NCBI GenBank assembly: GCA_963665495.1 | Contig: OY762289.1 | Span: 1,364,001 to 1,428,000 of the forward strand | Direction of reading: 5' to 3' | Origin: G963665495 sp963665495 | GTDB taxonomy: Bacteria; Desulfobacterota; Desulfovibrionia; Desulfovibrionales; Desulfovibrionaceae | DNA length: 64,000 bases | In this document: piece after piece, positions 17,189 through 25,528 of the stretch | How positions within the stretch are numbered: the first letter of the stretch is position 1 | Layout: every line of letters starts with the position of its first letter | Made by a program: the position numbers and the translations under genes | Notes under the pieces: model-generated | The model's input: the letters and a program-made list of their open reading frames with translations, nothing else | What the model was told of the DNA's origin: nothing | Databases searched by the model: none

Positions 17189-19111
17189 ATGACTCAAGAC
17201 ACGGCCGAAACATGTTCGGTGCTATCAAAAATGGATTCACCTGTCGCAGTAACCAAATGCGAATTGGATGAGCTGCAACATCTGGCCGGTGAGCTGCGGC
17301 GCCAGATTATTACTACCGTTTCCGTCAACGGTGGCCATTTGGCACCTTCTTTAGGAGTCGTCGAACTGACCCTGGCTCTGCTCAACAAATTTGACCCGGG
17401 CAAGGACAATATTATCTGGGATGTCGGCCATCAGGCCTATGCTTACAAGATTTTAACCGGCCGCAGAGATAGTTTTTCAACCTTGCGTACGTTCGGTGGC
17501 ATCAGCGGTTTCCCACGCCGTGCGGAAAGCCCGTACGATCATTTCGGCGTCGGCCATTCGTCCACATCCATTTCCGCGGCACTGGGCATGGCCATGGGGC
17601 GCGACCTGGCCAAAAGCGGTGAAAAGGTTGTGGCCATCATCGGCGACGGCTCCATGACGGCCGGCCTTGCTTTCGAGGGCTTGAATCAGGCCGGACACAT
17701 GGGCCGCGACTGCATTGTTGTGCTCAATGACAATGAGATGTCCATCTCGCGCAATGTCGGAGCCCTGTCCTCATTTTTATCGCGTAATCTTTCCAAACGC
17801 TGGTTGTTGAAACTGAAAAAGGAAACCGAGAACTGGGTTCGTCAAATTCCTACCTACGGACCCGATCTTGTGGACTACCTGCGTAAGAGCGAGGGCTCGC
17901 TCAAGGGCTTGTTCACGCCCGGCATGCTTTTCGAGGCCTTGCGGTTCAACTATATCGGCCCCATCGACGGACACGACCTGGAAAAGTTGCTGGAAGTGTT
18001 CGGCATGGTACGCGAGCTTGAAGGCCCTGTACTGGTGCATGTGATGACCAAAAAGGGCAAAGGCTACGCTCCTGCGGAGAACAATCCCACTTATTTTCAC
18101 GGTGTGGGGTCGTTTGAGCCGGAAACCGGGAAAGCGAAAAAGTATTCCAGCGCCGGGCAAGTGGTTTTACCCAGTTATACGGAGGTATTCGGCAGCACCC
18201 TCAGCAAGCTGGCCGAGGAAGACCCGCGGATTGTCGCTATCACGGCGGCCATGCCGGAGGGGACCGGGCTGGCCAAGTTTGCCGAACGTTTTCCCGACCG
18301 ATTTGTGGACGTGGGCATCTGCGAACAGCATGCCGTGACCTTTGCCGCGGGCCTCGCCGTCAAAGGATTCAAACCCGTGGTTGCCATTTACTCGACCTTT
18401 TTGCAGCGGTCCTACGACCAGATTCTGCATGATGTCTGCCTGCAGAATCTGAACGTGACGTTCTGTCTGGATCGCGGCGGCCTGGTGGGCGAAGACGGCG
18501 CCACCCATCATGGCGTGTTTGATTTTTCCTACCTGCGGCATATTCCCAACATGGCGGTGATGGCGCCTAAGGATGAGGCAGAGTTGCAGCGTTTGCTGGT
18601 GACGGCCATGGCCTATGACGGACCGTTGGCAATTCGTTATCCGCGCGGAGTGGGGGTCGGTGCACCTTTGCAGGATGCTCCCAGCGCCGTGGAAGTCGGC
18701 TCGGGCGAGCTGCTGCGTGAGGGCACGGACGCTCTGGTTCTGGCAGTCGGCAGCCGGGTTTATCCCTCGCTGGAAGCGGCGGAAGACCTTGAAAAAGAAA
18801 GCGGCGCGTCTGTGGCTGTCTACAATGCGCGTTCCGTTAAGCCGCTGCCCCAGGAGATGCTCCAGCTTGCCGCCGAGGCAAAACGGGTGATGCTGGTGGA
18901 GGAGAACGTTATCTCCGGCGGTTTTTCCTCGGCAGTGCTCGAAGCTCTCTGCGATGGCGGGTTGCTATATACGTCGGGACCCAAGAAGATCAAAAGGCTG
19001 GGCGTACCGGATGCGTTTGTGGAGCATGGCGCGCAAAAAAAGCTGCGCGAACAGATCGGCATTGATCAATCCGGAATCAAACGGGCTTTGCAGGAGTTGC
19101 TGCAGGATTGA
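17189..19111 (+). CDS. dxs: 1-deoxy-D-xylulose-5-phosphate synthase
   Basis: About 640 residues. The thiamine-diphosphate motif GDGSMTAGLAFEGLNQAG followed by LNDNEMS is present, as is the transketolase central-domain segment CEQHAVTFAAGL with its catalytic Glu. It makes DXP from pyruvate and glyceraldehyde-3-phosphate, the first MEP-pathway step. I chose the ATG at 17189 because GGGAAGAG lies just before it; ATGs at 17150 and 17231 are also in frame. A TTGACA at 17060-17065 followed by a 15-bp inverted repeat TTCAGT-TTG-ACTGAA (17066-17080) sits upstream, so dxs may have its own promoter, although no good -10 is seen. Confidence 0.93.
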   Translation: MTQDTAETCSVLSKMDSPVAVTKCELDELQHLAGELRRQIITTVSVNGGHLAPSLGVVELTLALLNKFDPGKDNIIWDVGHQAYAYKILTGRRDSFSTLRTFGGISGFPRRAESPYDHFGVGHSSTSISAALGMAMGRDLAKSGEKVVAIIGDGSMTAGLAFEGLNQAGHMGRDCIVVLNDNEMSISRNVGALSSFLSRNLSKRWLLKLKKETENWVRQIPTYGPDLVDYLRKSEGSLKGLFTPGMLFEALRFNYIGPIDGHDLEKLLEVFGMVRELEGPVLVHVMTKKGKGYAPAENNPTYFHGVGSFEPETGKAKKYSSAGQVVLPSYTEVFGSTLSKLAEEDPRIVAITAAMPEGTGLAKFAERFPDRFVDVGICEQHAVTFAAGLAVKGFKPVVAIYSTFLQRSYDQILHDVCLQNLNVTFCLDRGGLVGEDGATHHGVFDFSYLRHIPNMAVMAPKDEAELQRLLVTAMAYDGPLAIRYPRGVGVGAPLQDAPSAVEVGSGELLREGTDALVLAVGSRVYPSLEAAEDLEKESGASVAVYNARSVKPLPQEMLQLAAEAKRVMLVEENVISGGFSSAVLEALCDGGLLYTSGPKKIKRLGVPDAFVEHGAQKKLREQIGIDQSGIKRALQELLQD

Positions 19112-19141
19112 TGGCAGGCTCCGAAAGTTTCCTGAAAGCGT

Positions 19142-19660
19142 TCAAAGTTTTTCCATAGAGCCGAACAGTTTTCCTTGGGGCGTATCGTTGAGGCTGCCGC
19201 CGGAAATGGCAGCCTTGATTCTGTCCATGAGGAAACCGTCCCAGTGTTCGATGGTGCCGCTTCCTCCTGCGCGTACGCGTTTGCGCGACAAAATATCCTT
19301 GCCGAAGTCCGCAGTCAGTGTAATGAAGTCTTCTTTTGTCGCAAATTTAATGACGTAACTTTCCTTGTTCGGATTTATAAGGATCAAATCGTAAAGCTCC
19401 TGCGCCTGGCTCGTGGCCCCGAAACCGGACCCCTTGACTCCTATCAGTTCGTGGACGATTTCACCGTCTCTGTTGGCCGCATCGGTCCAGAACATCAGCT
19501 TATTCAGTTTTACCTGCGAAAAAACGACAATAATCAGCACAATGGCTACACACGCCACTATCAGCTGGCCCTTTCTCTTTTTTGATTTCTGGTAGGCGCG
19601 AAAGTCGTCCCACTCTTCTTCGGAAAAACTTTTATGTCGTTTGTCGCCGGACATGGACAT
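19142..19660 (-). CDS. Single-pass membrane protein of unknown function
   Basis: Protein of 172 residues not recognised as a family. It has a charged hydrophilic N-terminus (SFSEEEWDDFRAYQKSKKRK), one strong membrane helix at about 34-50 (LIVACVAIVLIIVVFSQV), and a C-terminal domain of about 115 residues predicted to be outside by the positive-inside rule. The start ATG has GGAG 6 bp upstream. It is convergent with dxs, with 30 bp between the two stops. No function is offered. Confidence 0.7.
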   Translation of the reverse strand: MSMSGDKRHKSFSEEEWDDFRAYQKSKKRKGQLIVACVAIVLIIVVFSQVKLNKLMFWTDAANRDGEIVHELIGVKGSGFGATSQAQELYDLILINPNKESYVIKFATKEDFITLTADFGKDILSRKRVRAGGSGTIEHWDGFLMDRIKAAISGGSLNDTPQGKLFGSMEKL

Positions 19661-19764
19661 CGGTGACTCCTTCTCTTTGGTGGCTTTTTTTCAACTATAG
19701 CAGACTGTTTTCTGGAATATCAATATAATCTGAAAAGCTAAGGTTTGGTGGTAATCATGTCAAT

Positions 19765-19876
19765 GCATCCCGTACCTTGTGCAGGGCAAGCCCGAGAAGT
19801 CGGGGTGTACACGGCAGGGACTAGGGCGTAATTTTTCTACTCTCAACTGGGTATTGTTGCTTGATTAATGGGATGC
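19765..19876 (+). ncRNA. Candidate structured RNA element (possible leader) beside the IS insertion
   Basis: GCATCCC (19765-19771) pairs perfectly with GGGATGC (19870-19876), closing a 112-nt domain. Inside lie CCCGA-GAAG-TCGGG (19791-19804) and a longer-range GTAC/GTAC pairing (19772-19775 with 19807-19810). No protein frame fits this stretch. It does not match any riboswitch consensus I can recall. The strand is a guess: in + orientation it would lead into the MFS transporter at 21239, but the IS element now separates them. No covariation evidence is available from one sequence. Confidence 0.25.
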
Positions 19877-19953
19877 TGTAAAGTCGTTGTAACCTCATGG
19901 GAGTAAAACTGCCGGGTGAGATGCCCCAAAGATGACGGACACGCCACGTGAGG

Positions 19954-20787
19954 TTAGGCCGCTTCCTTGATGTTTTTATGGTAGCTTTCCTCAAACGCCT
20001 CCGGACTCATGTAGTCCAGAAATGCGTGTCGCCTTTGCCTGTTATAAAATATTTCCAGGTAAATAAAGATATCCTGTTGTGCCTGTGCTCTGCTTTTGTA
20101 GGTCTTAAAGCGAATCCACTCGCTCTTAAGTTTACCGAAAAAGCTCTCGACGACGGCATTGTCCCAGCAATTGCCTCGACGACTCAGACTGCATTCCATC
20201 CCATTTTTTGCCAATAATTTTAGATAAATATCACTTGTATACTGACTGCCTTGGTCGCTATGGTGAAGTACGCCGATTTGTGGCCTTCTAGTTTCAAGTG
20301 CCATCTGCAGGGCACGGCAAGCGAGTCTGCTGTCGACGCGATGCGACATGGCCCAACCTACTATTTTTCTGGAAAATATATCTAAAATCACAGCTAAATA
20401 AAGCCAACCCTCAACCGTTGGGATATATGTTATATCTCCAGCCCACTTTTGATTCGGGGCGCTTGCCGTAAAAACGCGTGACAATACATTTTCAGCCACA
20501 GGCTCGTGAGTAGCCGCTTTAGGATATCGATGCTTACGTCGAATATTGGAACGGAGTCCCTGTTCCGCCAATACATTACGCACTGTTTCACGGCAGCAAG
20601 TCACTCCATTCTCGTTGAGATCCCTATGGACCTTACGATATCCATAAATACCCCTACTTTCCTCGTGAAACGACCGGGCTGCCTGGCTTATTGCTTCATG
20701 GCGCTGTTGTTGCCGACTCGGCATACGTACACGCCATTCGTAGTAACCACTCCGACTCACGGAAAGCATTCGACACAGATCTTTCAA
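19954..20787 (-). CDS. IS3-family transposase OrfB (DDE integrase domain)
   Basis: DDE recombinase region of the IS3 element. Catalytic residues are in WAGDITYIP (first Asp), HSDQGSQYTS (second Asp) and the NCWDNAVVESFFGKLKSEW block (Glu). The N-terminal HTH_21-like segment (RMLSVSRSGYYEWR) is typical. The coordinates start at a TTG, but the frame stays open upstream through the orfA overlap; the active enzyme is most likely the OrfAB fusion made by -1 frameshifting at 20859-20865. All key residues are intact, so the element is probably functional. Confidence 0.92.
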   Translation of the reverse strand: MKDLCRMLSVSRSGYYEWRVRMPSRQQQRHEAISQAARSFHEESRGIYGYRKVHRDLNENGVTCCRETVRNVLAEQGLRSNIRRKHRYPKAATHEPVAENVLSRVFTASAPNQKWAGDITYIPTVEGWLYLAVILDIFSRKIVGWAMSHRVDSRLACRALQMALETRRPQIGVLHHSDQGSQYTSDIYLKLLAKNGMECSLSRRGNCWDNAVVESFFGKLKSEWIRFKTYKSRAQAQQDIFIYLEIFYNRQRRHAFLDYMSPEAFEESYHKNIKEAA

Positions 20788-20825
20788 TTTAAAAAGTCCC
20801 TTATGAGCATCAATCCAGGCGTACC

Positions 20826-21113
20826 TTACAGGGACTGCTTGGCAAAGTACGCCGCTGCCTTTTTTAATATTTCGTTCTCAATTCGTAACTGTGCGTTTTC
20901 ATCCCTGAGCTTTTTGAGCTCTTGAGCAGAAGTGGCCGTTTCATTGACCGGTGGCAATTCACCGATTTCCCGTAACTTGATGACCCACTGTCTGATGGAC
21001 CAGGAGCTGCAACCGAGCTGGCTGGCAGCTTCCTTGTAAGAATAGCCAAGATCTGTCACCAGCTTGGCCGCTGAGAGCTTAAATTCCTTCGAGTACGATT
21101 TGGTCTTTCCCAT
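20826..21113 (-). CDS. IS3-family OrfA (helix-turn-helix, leucine zipper)
   Basis: Protein of 95 residues from the ATG at 21113, chosen because AGGAGG lies 5 bp before it. It has an N-terminal helix-turn-helix (EFKLSAAKLVTDLGYSYKEA, then LGCSSWSIRQWV) and a heptad-rich zipper (AQELKKLRDENAQLRIENEILKK). OrfA alone usually binds the terminal repeats and regulates transposition; fused to OrfB by frameshifting it forms the transposase. Confidence 0.9.
   Translation of the reverse strand: MGKTKSYSKEFKLSAAKLVTDLGYSYKEAASQLGCSSWSIRQWVIKLREIGELPPVNETATSAQELKKLRDENAQLRIENEILKKAAAYFAKQSL
20859..20865 (-). promoter_or_regulatory. Programmed -1 frameshift heptamer A-AAA-AAG
   Basis: On the minus strand the orfA codons TTA AAA AAG place A.AAA.AAG in exactly the phase needed for -1 slippage. 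The -1 frame after the slip is open and reads through GSGVLCQAV...YAWIDAHKGLFKLKDLCRM into orfB without a stop, giving an OrfAB fusion of about 385 residues. Confidence 0.85.
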
Positions 21114-21238
21114 GCGTTCCTCCTGCATGAGCGAACCTTAACCTCTCAGCAGGTGTCCGTCATCTTTGGGGCATCTCAGGGTAAGAAATAATTTATTCCA
21201 TAAAACAAACATAGCTGGTCTCTGCCTGGAGAAAACCG

Positions 21239-22813
21239 ATGAATGAACCTGTGACCAAAGACACATGCAATACGCCGGATGCAAAGAAGACCGTACAGGA
21301 GTACCTGGATGAAACCCCTTGCTGGAGTGATGGCACGAATGCTCCCGGCGTACCGATGACGCGAATGCAGTGGCGGATCTGGTGGCTGGCCACGGCTGGA
21401 AAGTTTTTTGAAGGTCTTGTGATCTTTATGACGGGTGTGGCGCTTCCTTTGATCGTCAAGGAATTCGGATTGAGCGCCATGGAAAAGGGCGCTGTGGGAG
21501 CTGCACCGCTGCTGGGGATACTGATAGGGGCAACGGCACTCGGCGGACTTTCCGATTGCTGCGGCAGAAAACGGATGTTTGTGCTGGAAATGGGGATTTT
21601 CGCGTTATTCCTCGGACTGTTGGTTTTCAGCCCTAATTATGTTCTGTTGTTGGTGTTTCTGTTTGGTATGGGCCTGGCCCTTGGCTGCGATTATCCAACC
21701 GCGCACATGGTCATTTCCGAAAGCATCCCCTCAAAGGACCGGGGCAAACTCGTATTGGGGGCTTTCGGGTTTCAGGCTGTGGGCGCATTGGTCGGCACAG
21801 CCATAGGCTATCTGGTCTTATATAAAAATCCGGAGGTCGAAGCCTGGCGTTGGATGTATGCCACTGCCGTGGTTCCGGCGCTTCTTGTGATTGTCGGCAG
21901 GCTGTTCATTGTGGACAGCGCTCATTGGCTGGTGTCACGCGGGCGCATTTCTGATGCTGAGGATGCCCTTGCCCGTTTGCTGGCTCGTACCCCGGCTTAT
22001 CCGCAATCCGTGTACCTTAAGGATCCGCGCGATAAGGAAAACGGGAACTGTGAGGCTCCCAAACGGCATCTTGGCGTGCTTTTCAATAAACAGAACCGCC
22101 GGGCAACAATTTTTGCAGCGGTTCCTTGGTTTTTGCAGGATTTGGGCACTTATGGCATCGGCTTATTTACGCCAACGGTGCTGGGGGCGGTTATAGGGTC
22201 GGAAGTCAAATACGCGCACAACCTGATGGATATCATCAACAACGATATGCTGGCAGCAAAGGGCGCCGCTTTCGTCGATGTGCTGCTTCTGTTCGGCATT
22301 TTTGCCGCCATTGCTCTGGCCGACAAGGCCGGACGCCTGAAATTGCAATTCATAGGGTTTATCGGCTGTGCGGTGGGACTGGTTCTGGCGGCTCTATCGT
22401 TAAGCGCTACTGGTACTAATGAATTATTGCTTCTGTTCGGCGGCTTTATGCTTTTCAATTTTATGACGAATATGGGCCCAAATTCCATGACCTATCTGTT
22501 GTCAGGGGAGGTTTTCCCCACTCACATTCGTGGGCTGGGAGCTGGGTTCGCCGCGTCTTTCGCCAAAGCCGGCGCAGTGCTTACGGCTTTTCTTTTTCCC
22601 ATTTTTCTTAATGATATTGGTACGCAGAATCTGCTTTACCTCCTTGCCGCCACCTCCTTGCTCGGCGCGTACATCACCAAAAAATTCGGAATTGAGACCA
22701 AGGGAATCAATCTCGAATCCATAGGCGTGGACACCATGGAAGATGATTTTGCAGTGTCATCTCAGGGCAGCATGGTCATTCAAGATACCGAGAATATAGG
22801 CGTCCAGTCTTGA
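21239..22813 (+). CDS. Major facilitator superfamily transporter
   Basis: Protein of 524 residues with about twelve membrane segments. The loop 2-3 motif is GGLSDCCGRKRMFVLEMG, and SESIPSKDRGKLVLGAFGF is the loop 4-5 motif of the metabolite:H+ symporter / sugar porter branch. LLSGEVFPTHIRGLGAGFAAS is the corresponding second-half motif. N-terminus (about 45 residues) and C-terminus are hydrophilic. Substrate unknown; organic acids or sugars are usual in this branch. An IS3 element lies 61 bp upstream and may have altered its promoter. Convergent with the alcohol dehydrogenase gene. Confidence 0.88.
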   Translation: MNEPVTKDTCNTPDAKKTVQEYLDETPCWSDGTNAPGVPMTRMQWRIWWLATAGKFFEGLVIFMTGVALPLIVKEFGLSAMEKGAVGAAPLLGILIGATALGGLSDCCGRKRMFVLEMGIFALFLGLLVFSPNYVLLLVFLFGMGLALGCDYPTAHMVISESIPSKDRGKLVLGAFGFQAVGALVGTAIGYLVLYKNPEVEAWRWMYATAVVPALLVIVGRLFIVDSAHWLVSRGRISDAEDALARLLARTPAYPQSVYLKDPRDKENGNCEAPKRHLGVLFNKQNRRATIFAAVPWFLQDLGTYGIGLFTPTVLGAVIGSEVKYAHNLMDIINNDMLAAKGAAFVDVLLLFGIFAAIALADKAGRLKLQFIGFIGCAVGLVLAALSLSATGTNELLLLFGGFMLFNFMTNMGPNSMTYLLSGEVFPTHIRGLGAGFAASFAKAGAVLTAFLFPIFLNDIGTQNLLYLLAATSLLGAYITKKFGIETKGINLESIGVDTMEDDFAVSSQGSMVIQDTENIGVQS

Positions 22814-22889
22814 CGGTCAAAAGCATTTTGACTCGTGGGAAAAAGTATTCTGTGAGTATGTAAAAGTTGTAGCTATTCGCATCAGCACA

Positions 22890-22924
22890 AAAAAAGGCTA
22901 CCGCCCGGTTTCCCGGACGGTAGC
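22890..22924 (-). terminator. Rho-independent terminator of the alcohol dehydrogenase gene
   Basis: A 12-pair stem (GCTACCGCCCGG at 22897-22908 against 22913-22924, one mismatch) with loop TTTC. Read on the minus strand it is followed by a T7 run (complement of A7 at 22890-22896). It lies 65 bp beyond the dehydrogenase stop. Confidence 0.78.
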
Positions 22925-22989
22925 TATGGCGTGAATAGGACGATGATCCGGAATACATCAGACGCAGCAGATGTGCGCCTGGTTTTCTG

Positions 22990-24192
22990 CTACAAAGAGT
23001 TCATGAAGATTCTCTCCACCACTTTTTCGTTCACCGGGATAGGTGCCAGGGGCAGGAGAATAGTGGACAAAGACGAGCTCATGGTCAGTTTGACCAATTC
23101 AGGCACGTCGGTTTTGGTGAAGTAATCAGACATGTCGGTTTTCTGGCCAACAGAGGTACACCATTCTTTGAGGCCGGCGACACAGGCGTTTGCTTCCGCA
23201 GGAATACCCTTGAGACCTGGAACAATGGGCTCAAGCACATCGGCAACAGCCTCGGGAACGGCGGGATAGATCTCTTTCACCATGGCAGGCATGAGAATTC
23301 CCAAACCGTCGCCATGGGTAACCCCGGCATTGAGAGTACTCATGGCGTGTTCCATGGAGTGGGTGATGTGCAGCAGTCCCAGGTCGAAACTTATGCCTGC
23401 AACAGCGGAAGCGTACATCAGAAAATACCTGGCGGTCAGGTTGCCAGGCTCTACAATGGCCTTGGGCAGATAGGTAGCCACAAGTTTGATTGCCTGTTTG
23501 GCCAGCGCATAGGAATAAGGGTTGGTGCAGATGGTGGTAGCGGCTTCGAGCGAGTGGTTCAGGCTGTCAATGGAGGTCGAGATGGTCTGCTTCACCGGCA
23601 TGGTTGCTGTCAGGGCCGGATCTTCAATGGTATAGGTAGCGTAAATATGCGGCGAGTTGATGGCTGGTTTGTCTTCGCCGTCGGACTGGGCAACTGCAAA
23701 GGCGTCACATTCGGATCCGGTACCATGGGAGGTGTTGATCAGGATAAGCGGAGTGGCTGCGGTGATGGGTTCGCCTTTTTCGTAGAATTCAACAGCTTTT
23801 TTACCAGGATGTTTCATGAGTACGGCTGCGGTTTTGGCCGTATCCATGGAACTTCCGCCACCAATGGCCAGAATGAAGTCTGCGTCCATTTCGAGGCCCG
23901 CGGCAGCGGCTTCCTCGCAATTATCATACGTGGGGTTGGGACGGACTTTGTCATAGTGCTTCCAGGCAGTGGCGTATTTGTTCAGGGCAGGTTCAACCGT
24001 ATCCCATGCGCCGCTGGCCTTGTATGCGATATTGTCGGTAACAACAAGAATTTTTCCCTGGCCTTTGCTTGCTAAACCCTCCAGAATTTCATTTACTTTC
24101 TGGATGGCGCCTACGCCGAAATACGTAATAGGACGAGTAGGTTGAAGGACGAAGACGTTGTTGATGTTGAGTTTACCTTCCCAATTGCTCAT
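22990..24192 (-). CDS. Iron-containing (group III) alcohol dehydrogenase
   Basis: Protein of 400 residues from the ATG at 24192, which has GGAGAG 4 bp before it; a second ATG at 24204 has no such site. The NAD-binding Gly motif AIGGGSSMDTAK is near residue 110. Metal ligands are in STSIDSLNHSLEA (Asp, His), LLHITHSMEHAMS (His) and GVTHGDGLGILMP (His). It reduces aldehydes or oxidises alcohols in the cytoplasm; ethanol metabolism is common for this family in sulfate reducers. A TetR-family gene lies upstream on the same strand with a perfect inverted repeat in between. Confidence 0.93.
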   Translation of the reverse strand: MSNWEGKLNINNVFVLQPTRPITYFGVGAIQKVNEILEGLASKGQGKILVVTDNIAYKASGAWDTVEPALNKYATAWKHYDKVRPNPTYDNCEEAAAAGLEMDADFILAIGGGSSMDTAKTAAVLMKHPGKKAVEFYEKGEPITAATPLILINTSHGTGSECDAFAVAQSDGEDKPAINSPHIYATYTIEDPALTATMPVKQTISTSIDSLNHSLEAATTICTNPYSYALAKQAIKLVATYLPKAIVEPGNLTARYFLMYASAVAGISFDLGLLHITHSMEHAMSTLNAGVTHGDGLGILMPAMVKEIYPAVPEAVADVLEPIVPGLKGIPAEANACVAGLKEWCTSVGQKTDMSDYFTKTDVPELVKLTMSSSLSTILLPLAPIPVNEKVVERIFMNSL

Positions 24193-24304
24193 AACACTCT
24201 CCATTTGTATTGTTAGGAAGTTATTGCGAAGCTATCTGGGGCAGGACAATAGCGCGTCTGAATTTTCAGGCCATAGGCATCTCTCCGTGTTTTTTTATGG
24301 TATT

Positions 24305-24338
24305 TTAAAGGTTCTCAATGGCAGTTGATGACCTTTAA
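24305..24338 (-). promoter_or_regulatory. Candidate operator: TTAAAGGT-N18-ACCTTTAA
   Basis: Perfect 8-bp arms at 24305-24312 and 24331-24338 lie between the TetR-family gene and the alcohol dehydrogenase. On the minus strand one arm directly adjoins a TTGAGA (complement of 24313-24318) that could serve as a -35. Position and symmetry suit repression of the dehydrogenase by the TetR protein, but binding is an inference. Confidence 0.4.
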
Positions 24339-24375
24339 TCGGCATACCGATAGTATTGTGAACGCATGTTCTTTG

Positions 24376-24984
24376 TTACGTAAAATTTTTATCCGCCAGC
24401 AAAGCACTCCGAAAAATTGTCCAATTGGCTTTTGTTTGTTCTTCAAGATCGAATTGGTGCAGATCTCGGCTTTTTAGCATACTCGGCATTATGTAAAGAC
24501 AGATGAACGAAATGATGACCTGCTCTGTGCCAAGATTGGTTGCGAGCTGTTCGTTTCGTTTGCCGGCTTCAATGATTTCAGCAAGCTTTACTTTATCTTT
24601 TGCGATTTCTTTTCGCATACGCTGCCCTAGTTCAGGATGTTCGAAATTGATGAAATCCGAAAAATAGATAAGCGCAAAACCCTTGTACTGTTTTAAAAGG
24701 AGAATATGTGAAAGATAGATGTCTTCCAGAATCTCCAAAGCGTTATTTGATTTTTTACAGGCTTGGGCAATAATATCCCCTCTCATTATAAAGAGACGAT
24801 CCAAAAGTGCGGACATTATAGCTGCTTTATTTTTGTAGTGTCGATACAATGACGATGCAGTAACACCAATTTCTGCAGCTACATTTCGTACAGTTAGTGC
24901 ATTGACACCATGGTCAATGATGATTTTTAAAGATGCGTCAATTATTTGTTCCTGTCGTACATTAGTATGTAATTTTATAGCCAT
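24376..24984 (-). CDS. TetR-family transcriptional regulator
   Basis: Protein of 202 residues. The N-terminal helix-turn-helix (RQEQIIDASLKIIIDHGVNA then VRNVAAEIGVTASSLYRHYKNK) is a clear TetR domain; the C-terminal ligand domain is not assignable. The gene is AT-richer than the housekeeping genes. It precedes the alcohol dehydrogenase on the same strand and probably controls it, by position and by the inverted repeat between them. Confidence 0.9.
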   Translation of the reverse strand: MAIKLHTNVRQEQIIDASLKIIIDHGVNALTVRNVAAEIGVTASSLYRHYKNKAAIMSALLDRLFIMRGDIIAQACKKSNNALEILEDIYLSHILLLKQYKGFALIYFSDFINFEHPELGQRMRKEIAKDKVKLAEIIEAGKRNEQLATNLGTEQVIISFICLYIMPSMLKSRDLHQFDLEEQTKANWTIFRSALLADKNFT

Positions 24985-25428
24985 GGAACTAACAATATAC
25001 GATGTGGTAAATTAAGTAAAGAGCTGTGAAGTAATTATTGGAGAGATGGTCTGTAGTAATTGGATTTTATGCTGCAGACGTATGATGTGTACATGTAAAT
25101 GTATCGTATTGAATTATTATTTATGTAAGCATATTACATGTATCATTGTTTTTTTCTGGACGACTAGTAGTTGCAGGAAGTTTAAAAAGTAAACTGTAAA
25201 AGTATAAACGAATATTATTTTTATCAATTTTGTTAAAAAAATATAGTAAAAATAGGATGTGATTATACAATGTTATGTTGCTTGTTTGAGAAAGGAACAA
25301 GGATCGAATCGTCCATTTTTTGCGTTAAATAGGATGTGAGCGTGGATTAGTGAGTAGAAACTGTGTGAGGCGTAAATCTGGAGTCATTCAAGAGGGGAAA
25401 CGTCTGGAATAGGTGCCTGAAGAAAAAG
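24985..25428. other. AT-rich intergenic region with paired TACATGTA palindromes
   Basis: No coding frame is supported here. TACATGTAA (25090-25098) and TTACATGTA (25134-25142) form an inverted repeat whose arms each contain the 8-bp palindrome TACATGTA. They lie 106-158 bp upstream of the TetR gene start, so they may be its operator. The rest is AT-rich with no further structure I can support. Confidence 0.4.
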
Positions 25429-25474
25429 ACCGCCCCCGGTTGGGGAGTGAGCGGGGGGGAGAGCCGGGGGCGGT
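25421..25474 (-). terminator. Rho-independent terminator of the sigma/anti-sigma/sensor operon
   Basis: Perfect 11-bp GC stem ACCGCCCCCGG (25429-25439) against 25464-25474, with a 24-nt loop. On the minus strand it is followed by CTTTTTCT. It lies 55 bp past the stop of the Spy-like gene. Confidence 0.78.
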
Positions 25475-25528
25475 TGAGCGTGAGAACTATTTTATATCAC
25501 GCAAAGCGTGTAATGTTATGATAGAAAG

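Larger units (their letters stand above)
19917..21178 (-). mobile_element. IS3-family insertion sequence with 3-bp target duplication
   Basis: Complete element of 1262 bp. The termini are perfect inverted repeats for 26 bp, beginning TGAGATGCCCCAAAGATG, at 19917 onward and reverse-complemented ending at 21178; similarity continues imperfectly inside. GGG flanks both ends (19914-19916 and 21179-21181), a 3-bp target duplication as expected for IS3. It holds orfA and orfB on the minus strand joined by an A6G slippage site. Intact frames, perfect repeats and an intact duplication suggest a recent insertion. It sits 61 bp before the MFS transporter start. Confidence 0.93.

Noticed and set aside
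19741..19916. Region considered as a group II intron remnant or B12 riboswitch
   Set aside because: None of the conserved intron ends, domain V sequence or B12-box could be found; kept only as a generic structured candidate.
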